Below, in pieces: positions 1-5,119 of a stretch of 15,078 nucleotides of DNA (position 1 is the first letter of the stretch; every line of letters begins with the position of its first letter). The notes under the pieces are model-generated. The model was given only the letters and a program-made list of their open reading frames with translations, was not told where the DNA came from and ran no database searches. The translations under genes and the position numbers were made by a program. Origin of the DNA: JBHGBB01 sp041946755 (lineage in GTDB: Bacteria > UBP4 > UBA4092 > JAOAEQ01); assembly GCA_041946755.1 (NCBI GenBank), contig JBHGBB010000078.1:1-15078 (forward strand). Reading direction: 5' to 3'.

Positions 1-46
1 AATTTAAAATGCTAAATGCTAAATGCTAAATTTAAAATGAATTCGG
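1..46. repeat. Degenerate 7-bp repeat array, family A (TAAATGC words)
   Basis: The tract reads as successive 7-base units: AAAATGC, TAAATGC, TAAATGC, TAAATTT, AAAATGA. Bases 15-44 are an exact 30-base inverted copy of 2955-2984. No gene or promoter is evident here. The array reaches the left edge of the window, so its full length is unknown. Confidence 0.8.
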
Positions 47-171
47 TTTCGTGTCTTAGTGGCATATTTTGGTTATGTAAGAAAAGATACCCGGATTTCG
101 GAAGAGGCGAGTGTCTCTATCTTCTTAGGAATAAATAGACAGTTACATAGAGTAGGGGCGAAATTCTCCTA

Positions 172-234
172 ATTTCGGAATTCGGAATTCGGATTTCGGA
201 ATTAACTCCGCAATCTGCAATCCGCAATCTACAA
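172..234. repeat. Nine consecutive 7-bp units, two word families
   Basis: Bases 172-206 are five units built on AATTCGG or ATTTCGG, the last one degenerate (AATTAAC). Bases 207-234 are four units built on TCCGCAA, TCTGCAA, TCCGCAA, TCTACAA. The two word families follow without loss of phase, so 63 bases equal nine units. This is non-coding low-complexity DNA upstream of rtcB. The rest of 47-171 shows nothing recognisable. Confidence 0.8.
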
Positions 235-238
235 TTAA

Positions 239-257
239 GGGCGAGGAAACCTCGCCC
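239..257. repeat. Perfect 8-bp hairpin, GGGCGAGG stem
   Basis: Bases 239-246 and 250-257 are perfect reverse complements around an AAA loop. There is no T-run after it (it continues CTACTTACG), so a rho-independent terminator is not supported. It directly follows the heptamer array and is probably part of the same repeat-rich intergenic DNA. Confidence 0.7.
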
Positions 258-290
258 CTACTTACGAACAACTCCCCGGGATTTTAACTT

Positions 291-350
291 GAATCGATAT
301 AGCCGCTATCCGGTTCATGGATAGTAATGATATAATCAAGATATCGATTC
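291..350 (+). promoter_or_regulatory. Candidate rtcB promoter/leader with nested inverted repeats
   Basis: A perfect TATAAT lies at 331-336, 36 bases before the rtcB start. No good -35 hexamer is seen at the usual spacing. A 10-base exact inverted repeat flanks it (GAATCGATAT at 291-300, ATATCGATTC at 341-350). Inside lies a 6-bp hairpin (306-311 with 319-324). The pair could be an operator or, if transcription starts upstream, an RNA leader structure. Function is inferred only. Confidence 0.35.
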
Positions 351-371
351 GACTCCGGAAAGGAAAAGGTT

Positions 372-1835
372 ATGGATAAACCGCAAAAAAGCGACCTTAA
401 ACTACAGCAGCTAGATAAATACCGATGGAAAATCCCGAATGAATTATGTCCCGGCATGCGAGTTCCGGGCATCATTTATGCCGATGAGAAGTTGATGGCT
501 GCAATGCAGGTTGACCAGGCTCCGGTCCAGGTAGCGAATGTCGCGCATCTCCCGGGAATCGTTCAAGCCTCATATGCGATGCCGGATATCCATTGGGGAT
601 ATGGGTTTCCGATTGGTGGAGTCGCGGCAACAAATCTGACTCAAGGGGTAATCTCACCCGGTGGAGTTGGATACGATATCTCTTGTGGAGTCAGATTGAT
701 GCGAACCAATCTCCATTATCCCGATATCCAGCCGAAACTAACGATGCTGGTTGAAGCGCTATTCAATCAAGTCCCATGCGGGGTAGGTAGTTCCGGGAAC
801 CTTAAATTAAGTCCGCAAGATATGGACTCGATATTCAAAAAAGGAGTTAGATGGGCAGTCGACCATGGATTCGGATATCCGGAAGATATCGAGGTGATTG
901 AAGATAAAGGATGTATCGCTACCACTGATATCGGAGAAGTAAGTAAACAAGCTCGCGACCGAGGGAAAGACCAACTCGGTACGTTAGGTTCCGGGAACCA
1001 TTTTCTTGAAGTTCAGGTGGTAGACGAGATATATGACGAAACTGCAGCAGCCGCGTTCGGGCTTGAACTCGGTATGGTAACGATCATGCTGCATTCCGGG
1101 TCGCGAGGGTTAGGACATCAGGTATGTACCGATTTTTTGGTGGTGATGCGGAATGCGGCGAAACAATATCAAATCTCGTTACCGGATGGCCAGCTGGCAT
1201 GCGCGCCAATATCGTCTCCTGAAGGCCAGCGGTATTTAGCAGCGATGGCAGCGGCCGCTAATTTCGGGATGACTAACCGGGAGGTATTAACGCATCTGGT
1301 GCGCGAGACTTTCCAGCGGATATTCAATCTCGGGCCGCGCGATCTTGGGATAGACCTGATTTATGATTTATGCCATAACATTGCCAAAATGGAACAGCAT
1401 ACGATCGATGGGAAACAGCAAACGGTATGCGTCCATCGGAAAGGAGCGACTCGCGCGTTTCCAGCCGGGCATCCGAGTATCCCGAATAAATATGCCGGGA
1501 TCGGTCAGCCGGTGCTGGTTCCCGGAGATATGGGCCGTGCATCGTATGTGCTGGTAGGGTTGCCGAAAGCGATGGAAGAAACCTTCGGAAGCACCTGCCA
1601 TGGTGCCGGAAGAGCGATGAGCCGGGAAGCAGCGAAAAAGTTTGTTGCCGGCCGCCATCTGCAACAGGAGTTGGAAGAGAAAGGGGTAACGGTCCGGTCA
1701 GTAGGTAGATGGACTCTGGCAGAAGAGGTTTCAGAAGCGTATAAAGATGTCGGGCAGGTGGTAGAAGTGGTACATCAGGCGGGATTGAGTAAGAAAGTCG
1801 CGAAATTAAAACCTATTGGTGTTGTTAAAGGATAA
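372..1835 (+). CDS. rtcB: RNA-splicing ligase RtcB (3'-phosphate/5'-OH RNA ligase)
   Basis: RtcB joins RNA 2',3'-cyclic phosphate or 3'-phosphate ends to 5'-OH ends in the cytoplasm, using GTP and Mn2+ through a guanylylated histidine. The 487-residue protein carries the full active-site set. Metal ligands are Asp102 and Cys105 in GGVGYDISCGVR, His210 in GSGNHFLEV, His241 in HSGSRGLGHQ and His335 in YDLCHNIA. The guanylate-accepting His410 lies in CHGAGRAMSR. Length matches the long RtcB class found in archaea and many bacteria (about 480 residues) rather than the roughly 400-residue E. coli form. The ATG is preceded by GGAAAAGG, a fair ribosome binding site. No archease or rtcA is adjacent. 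Likely roles are tRNA or rRNA repair; a splicing role cannot be judged. No key residue is missing. Confidence 0.97.
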   Translation: MDKPQKSDLKLQQLDKYRWKIPNELCPGMRVPGIIYADEKLMAAMQVDQAPVQVANVAHLPGIVQASYAMPDIHWGYGFPIGGVAATNLTQGVISPGGVGYDISCGVRLMRTNLHYPDIQPKLTMLVEALFNQVPCGVGSSGNLKLSPQDMDSIFKKGVRWAVDHGFGYPEDIEVIEDKGCIATTDIGEVSKQARDRGKDQLGTLGSGNHFLEVQVVDEIYDETAAAAFGLELGMVTIMLHSGSRGLGHQVCTDFLVVMRNAAKQYQISLPDGQLACAPISSPEGQRYLAAMAAAANFGMTNREVLTHLVRETFQRIFNLGPRDLGIDLIYDLCHNIAKMEQHTIDGKQQTVCVHRKGATRAFPAGHPSIPNKYAGIGQPVLVPGDMGRASYVLVGLPKAMEETFGSTCHGAGRAMSREAAKKFVAGRHLQQELEEKGVTVRSVGRWTLAEEVSEAYKDVGQVVEVVHQAGLSKKVAKLKPIGVVKG

Positions 1836-1842
1836 AACCTTT

Positions 1843-1880
1843 TACCGCAGAGACGCAAAGATTTGCAAAGCTCGCAGAGA
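1843..1880. repeat. CGCAGAGA-type word repeat
   Basis: Related words recur here: CCGCAGAGA, CGCAAAGA, TTGCAAAG, CGCAGAGA, spaced about 8-11 bases apart. It lies between the rtcB stop and the heptamer hairpin. No coding potential or T-run terminator is visible. Confidence 0.55.
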
Positions 1881-1942
1881 AGTTGTTAGTTGTTGGTTGT
1901 TCGTTGTTAGACTAAAAACTAAAAACTGATAACTAACAACTT
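1880..1942. repeat. Heptamer array that folds on itself (GTTGTTA / AACTAAC)
   Basis: From 1882 the tract is eight exact 7-base steps: four GTTGTTN units followed by four units related to AACTAAN. The outer ten bases (1880-1889 with 1933-1942) pair perfectly. With a few G-U pairs and three mismatches the pairing continues to a short loop around 1909-1913, giving a stem of about 29 bp. It sits between the convergent rtcB and radical SAM genes and could end or stabilise transcripts from both sides. It lacks a clear T-run, so the terminator role is inference. Confidence 0.8.
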
Positions 1943-1948
1943 GAAATG

Positions 1949-2983
1949 CTATTTGGATTTACCACTCAACCTTAGGTTGAGTGGCATTTGGCAGATATGC
2001 CAGCAGCTGCCGCAACCAAGTTTTGCGATGGTAGCTCGGACATGGTTCGCCTGGTTGCTATTCCAAACTTCGATCGGATTCTTCTTCTTGATATTTCCCA
2101 TCTCTTTCCAAAATACCGGGCAGGGGAAAATGCTGCCGTAAGGGTCGAGATATACCGCTATCCGACCGGCATAACATTCCGGTACCTGAATTCTCCCGGA
2201 TTTTAAATATTCCGGTATCTGAGTATAGAACTCGGTTTCTTCAGGTGCGATTCTATGCCGGGCTTGTAAATCCGGGATTATCTGATGCAATTGAGTAGCG
2301 ACTATTTCGATTTTCTGGTCGGTCCAATTCGATAACGATTTCAGTTCCGGATTCGAATAATAATCTCCCGGATGGATCGGATTGAATTGAACGAAACTAT
2401 CGTATTGTTTCGCCAGTTGGTAAACCGATTCCAATTCAGTATGGTTTAAGGTAGTAATAACCATCGAGAAATAGAATGGAATCGAATATTTAATTGCTGC
2501 CGCGATCAGTTCTATTGCGGTCTGATATGCGTTCGGGAGTCCGCGTAATAGGTTATGGGTCGATTCCGTACCATCAATCGATATCTGGAGATAGAGATTA
2601 TCCCGGTTCGCTAATTCCGGCAGTAAGGGATTGATAGTCGACATGGGTACTGTCGCATTGGTAGCGATAGTGACTACTACCGAATTCGGGATGAGTTGGA
2701 TTAAATCAACTAATTCCGGGTAGATAAACGGTTCCCCACCGCTAATACTCACATGCCGCAATTCTTTTAGCCACGGGTCTTGAAACAAAGCCCGATATTC
2801 CGGAATCGAGATTTCATCCGATTTCCGCTGCTGAGTTTCAGGATTATGCTGCCAGATATTGCAAATCCGGCATCGGGCGTTGCATAAATATGACGGCAGC
2901 AGATTTAAGTATTGCGGTAATGGCGCCAGGTTCTTTTTAAAGAGATTTAATATAGAATTCATTTTAAATTTAGCATTTAGCAT
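1949..2983 (-). CDS. Radical SAM protein with SPASM/twitch-like C-terminal cysteines
   Basis: This is a 344-residue radical SAM enzyme. The cluster motif CNARCRIC (Cys34, Cys38, Cys41) binds the SAM-coordinating 4Fe-4S. SISGGEPF (79-86) and QISIDGTE (133-140) match the family's GGE and SAM-binding strands. Five more cysteines (270, 288, 324, 327, 331) with the GNI...VW...CxxCW pattern fit a SPASM/twitch domain holding extra clusters, as in peptide-maturing and cofactor enzymes. No peptide substrate is visible nearby. The start is uncertain. The chosen ATG at 2983 has an SD-like AGGCGG, but residues 1-7 are encoded by an intergenic heptamer repeat. The ATG at 2962 (Met8) gives a more family-like N-terminus yet has no SD. 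The last residues (334-341) are encoded by a 23-base palindrome. Substrate unknown. Confidence 0.88.
   Translation of the reverse strand: MLNAKFKMNSILNLFKKNLAPLPQYLNLLPSYLCNARCRICNIWQHNPETQQRKSDEISIPEYRALFQDPWLKELRHVSISGGEPFIYPELVDLIQLIPNSVVVTIATNATVPMSTINPLLPELANRDNLYLQISIDGTESTHNLLRGLPNAYQTAIELIAAAIKYSIPFYFSMVITTLNHTELESVYQLAKQYDSFVQFNPIHPGDYYSNPELKSLSNWTDQKIEIVATQLHQIIPDLQARHRIAPEETEFYTQIPEYLKSGRIQVPECYAGRIAVYLDPYGSIFPCPVFWKEMGNIKKKNPIEVWNSNQANHVRATIAKLGCGSCWHICQMPLNLRLSGKSK
1962..1984. repeat. Perfect 10-bp hairpin inside the radical SAM 3' end
   Basis: CCACTCAACC (1962-1971) pairs exactly with GGTTGAGTGG (1975-1984) around a TTA loop. It encodes residues 334-341 (PLNLRLSG) of the radical SAM protein, a few codons before its stop. 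On the minus strand it is not followed by a T-run, so a classical terminator is doubtful. A palindromic element inserted into the gene end is an alternative. Confidence 0.8.
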
Positions 2984-2984
2984 T
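2955..2984. repeat. Exact inverted copy of the repeat at 15-44
   Basis: These 30 bases are the perfect reverse complement of bases 15-44. They include both candidate start codons of the radical SAM gene (2983 and 2962). The two copies bracket about 2.9 kb holding rtcB and the radical SAM gene in inverted orientation. Confidence 0.85.
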
Positions 2985-2985
2985 C

Positions 2986-3004
2986 AATCCGCCTGAGGCG
3001 GATT
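2986..3004. repeat. Palindrome AATCCGCCT-G-AGGCGGATT, copy 1
   Basis: The two 9-base arms pair exactly around a single G. Seventeen bases (2986-3002) recur at 13972-13988, so this is a dispersed palindromic repeat. On the minus strand it also supplies the AGGCGG that could act as ribosome binding site for the 2983 start of the radical SAM gene. Confidence 0.8.
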
Positions 3005-3038
3005 AAATTTGCAATGCTAAATATGCAATTTTAAATAC
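3004..3038. repeat. 14/7-bp repeat (TAAATTT-GCAATGC words)
   Basis: Units TAAATTT, GCAATGC, TAAATAT, GCAATTT, TAAATAC follow in 7-base steps with a visible 14-base super-period. They belong to the same word family as 1-46. The remaining gap to 3209 holds no supported gene; a weak AT-rich promoter-like stretch precedes the next gene. Confidence 0.65.
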
Positions 3039-3209
3039 CGCAGTTCGGTGGTGAATTGCCCAATATTAGAATAATATAGTAAGATAATCTTCAATGAGGT
3101 GTCAAACAATGGCGAGCGGTTCGAGGCGATGTAAAGTTCGAATCTGCATCCTCTGTTTATGCTTGGTTATATTTAGTATAAGTAAACAAATCGGTGAACT
3201 AAAATCATT

Positions 3210-3758
3210 ATGGATTTTAAACAAGTACTCGCATTGATTATAGCCGATTTTGAAAAAGCGCAGGTCCGATATGCCGTTATGGGAGGGTTTGCTCTCGGTG
3301 CATTGGGAATCATCCGGTCGACAGCAGATTTAGATTTCTTAGTACATCAGGAAGATCTACCGAAAATCAAACCGGTGTTACTTAACTATGGATATCAATG
3401 CCGGCATCAATCGGAAAATGTTTCGCAATATATCTCGGACTTAGCTATTTTTGGTGAAATAGATTTTATTCATGCCATTCGGGATAGAGCGATCGGGATG
3501 TTAAGTCGTGCTAACGAAATCTCGGTGTTTGATGGAACAATTAAACTAAAAGTACTTATTCCTGAAGATATAATCGGGCTGAAATTACAAGCGATAGTAA
3601 ACGATCCCAAGCGGGAACCGCAAGATATGGCTGACATCGACCAGCTTATAATTCAGTTTAAAGATAAGCTCAATTGGGATTTAATTGCCGAATATTTTAC
3701 TCTCTTTAACCGGATGGCTTTGTATCAAGAGCTTAGAACCAAATATGAATTACCTTAG
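3210..3758 (+). CDS. Nucleotidyltransferase, AbiEii/MNT-like, candidate toxin-antitoxin member
   Basis: This 182-residue protein has the polymerase-beta-type nucleotidyltransferase core. MGGFALGALG (24-33) is the GG-containing helix, STADLDFLV (37-45) supplies the two metal aspartates Asp40 and Asp42, and EIDFIH (83-88) can give the third carboxylate, Asp85. The motif DMADIDQL (139-146) after 'VNDPKREPQ' is typical of the AbiEii/MNT-like group, where such proteins add nucleotides to tRNA or to a partner protein. Its end overlaps the next gene by 14 bases, so the two are probably co-translated. The start ATG has no strong SD. All three carboxylates are present, so activity is plausible. Target and toxin or antitoxin role are inferred, not shown. 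Confidence 0.8.
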   Translation: MDFKQVLALIIADFEKAQVRYAVMGGFALGALGIIRSTADLDFLVHQEDLPKIKPVLLNYGYQCRHQSENVSQYISDLAIFGEIDFIHAIRDRAIGMLSRANEISVFDGTIKLKVLIPEDIIGLKLQAIVNDPKREPQDMADIDQLIIQFKDKLNWDLIAEYFTLFNRMALYQELRTKYELP

Positions 3759-3972
3759 TGACCGGGAAAAACAGGAATTATTGAGATTATCGCGATCCGC
3801 ATCGGTTCGGGAAGATTTCCGGAAATTGCGAGAATATCGGCGAGAACGGAATCGGTCTCGAAAAGAGTATACGCTTGACCAATATCTAGACTTTATAAAT
3901 ATGATGAACTCGTTAGCCAACCATGCCCGGAAACCATTTCGGGAAATAAAAGGGGACAAATTTATATTATAA
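3745..3972 (+). CDS. Small basic protein paired with the nucleotidyltransferase
   Basis: This is a 75-residue, Arg/Lys-rich protein. The start at 3745 lies inside the end of the nucleotidyltransferase gene; an earlier ATG at 3685 would lengthen the overlap and add a stretch unlike the rest. Residues 5-40 look helical and highly charged (LSDREKQELL...RKLREYRRERN). Residues 42-67 (YTLDQYLDFINMMN, then NHARKPF) resemble, from memory, the C-terminal half of small proteins often encoded beside stand-alone nucleotidyltransferases. No named domain is recognised. The tight overlap suggests a partner or regulator of the enzyme. Function is not known; the gene itself is credible because of the overlap and the conserved-looking tail. 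Confidence 0.65.
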   Translation: MNYLSDREKQELLRLSRSASVREDFRKLREYRRERNRSRKEYTLDQYLDFINMMNSLANHARKPFREIKGDKFIL

Positions 3973-4053
3973 TAATATAACTACATAGGGCAGTATCAAC
4001 CACAAAACTATCAAGATACCAGCTCAAGGCCAGCAGTTATTTATGGAGGAAGT

Positions 4054-4374
4054 ATGATAACTTATGATGATTTCATGAAACTCGATATTCGGACCGGGAA
4101 AGTCGTATCCGCAGAGAAAGTCGAGAATGCCGATAAATTATTAATGTTGAAAATCGATCTGGGTACCGAAATCCGGCAAGTCGTTGCCGGGATCGCGCTC
4201 CAATATACCCCGGAACAGTTGGTCGGTCGAGATATGGTGATATTAGCCAATCTGGAACCGCGGATGATTCGGGGAGTCGAATCGAACGGCATGATACTCG
4301 CCGCATCGGTTGAAGGAGCTCCGGTAATCCTAACTCCGGAAAAGCCGGTGCCCCCGGGTACCATCGTTAAATAA
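4054..4374 (+). CDS. Stand-alone tRNA-binding OB-fold protein, MetRS beta-subunit type
   Basis: The 106-residue protein is a complete tRNA_bind OB domain. Family landmarks are DFMKLDIRTGKV (6-17), the ENADKLLMLKIDLG strand pair, RQVVAGIA, the LVGRDMVILANL loop and the GVESNGMILAA signature. The best match from memory is the C-terminal dimerisation and tRNA-binding domain of methionyl-tRNA synthetase (Trbp111-like), here as a separate chain; CsaA-type chaperone-like proteins share the fold. It likely dimerises and helps MetRS hold tRNA, but the synthetase is not in this window. A strong SD (GGAGGAAG) precedes the ATG. The exported HEAT-like gene starts 41 bases downstream on the same strand. 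It is unrelated in function to the transporter genes, so the linkage may be accidental. Confidence 0.9.
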   Translation: MITYDDFMKLDIRTGKVVSAEKVENADKLLMLKIDLGTEIRQVVAGIALQYTPEQLVGRDMVILANLEPRMIRGVESNGMILAASVEGAPVILTPEKPVPPGTIVK

Positions 4375-4415
4375 GTTGCACTACTAACCCTTAATTGTTA
4401 AAGGAGGCTAAGGTT

Positions 4416-5117
4416 ATGCAGTTAAAAAGGTATGTTCTCTTACTTCTAGTTTTAGCCATAGCAGGTACGATTGCGATAAGCGCAGAACCGCCGGAACCGA
4501 AACCGTTTATGGAAGTGTTAAACGGGTCGCAAGCTCTCTATATGCAGTGGACTGAAGAGCAGTTCGCGAATTTCCTGGATAATAGCGAGTTCGCTACCCT
4601 TACCGATTCTACCAAAATGGAACTGGAAAATATCTGGATTGAACAGTTAAAAAAACCGATGACCGCCAAATATTACAACGCGATAAATTGTTTAGCAACG
4701 ATAAAAAGTAAAAAAGCGGTGCAGCCGTTATTAGTCATCGCTACCGACCGAAAAGATAAAGATAACCGAGACCGATGGATGGCAGTTCGGGCGCTGGGTA
4801 TAATCGGTGATATTTCGGTGGTACCGGAACTCATCCCGCTACTTTACCATTATAATAGTAATACCCGATTCTGGGCGCAAATCTCGTTATGCCGGTTAAC
4901 CGGAGTAAACTATGGTGTCGATTGGCAGCAGTGGGCAGTATGGTGGAATAAAAACAAACCGGAATCGATGCCGGTATTTGCCTATGTAACTCCGGTAGTC
5001 TGGACTACCAAACCGGAATGGGCTGATTGGACTGACCCGAAAAAACAAATTGAAAGCGACCGGGAATTGATTGAGAAACTAAAAGAAAAAATGAAGAAAC
5101 CGGATACTGCTAAATAA
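4416..5117 (+). CDS. Exported HEAT-repeat-like protein, coupled to transporter
   Basis: This 233-residue protein starts at the ATG at 4416, 9 bases after a strong AAGGAGG (4400-4406). A TTG at 4395 lies upstream of that site and is rejected. Residues 1-23 form a Sec signal peptide (KR, a run of Leu/Val/Ile/Ala, then ISA before EPPEPKP). Residues 84-165 hold about two to three HEAT-like helical pairs (YYNAINCLATI, RWMAVRALGIIGD, RFWAQISLCRLTG). They end in the TGVNYGVDWQQWAVWWNKN motif known from many exported HEAT proteins of environmental bacteria. The tail 208-230 is charged and probably a coiled coil. Its stop is two bases before the ATG of the SBP-permease fusion. It may be a periplasmic partner of that transporter, but no activity can be assigned. 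Confidence 0.8.
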   Translation: MQLKRYVLLLLVLAIAGTIAISAEPPEPKPFMEVLNGSQALYMQWTEEQFANFLDNSEFATLTDSTKMELENIWIEQLKKPMTAKYYNAINCLATIKSKKAVQPLLVIATDRKDKDNRDRWMAVRALGIIGDISVVPELIPLLYHYNSNTRFWAQISLCRLTGVNYGVDWQQWAVWWNKNKPESMPVFAYVTPVVWTTKPEWADWTDPKKQIESDRELIEKLKEKMKKPDTAK

Positions 5118-5119
5118 TA

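Noticed and set aside
1..234. A CRISPR array, because of the short regular repeats.
   Set aside because: Repeats are 7 bases long and contiguous with no unique spacers, and no cas gene is present.
239..257. Rho-independent terminator at the GGGCGAGG hairpin.
   Set aside because: No T-run follows on either strand.
15..2984. A composite transposon bounded by the 30-bp inverted repeats.
   Set aside because: No transposase lies between them, no target duplication is visible, and the repeats belong to a simple heptamer family found elsewhere in the window.
3108..3156. tRNA-like pieces: a D-arm-like GCGAGCGGTTCGAGGCG and a T-loop-like GTTCGAATC.
   Set aside because: The spacing is too short for an anticodon arm and the candidate acceptor ends do not pair. 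At best a decayed relic, more likely chance.
3094..3237. A 47-residue frame starting at ATG 3094 with a short hydrophobic run, overlapping the nucleotidyltransferase start.
   Set aside because: It has no SD and no recognisable motif, and its second half runs out of frame into the nucleotidyltransferase gene.
4062..4364. A 100-codon minus-strand frame opposite the tRNA-binding protein gene.
   Set aside because: It is a shadow of a gene with a clear family match and SD; its translation has no recognisable features.
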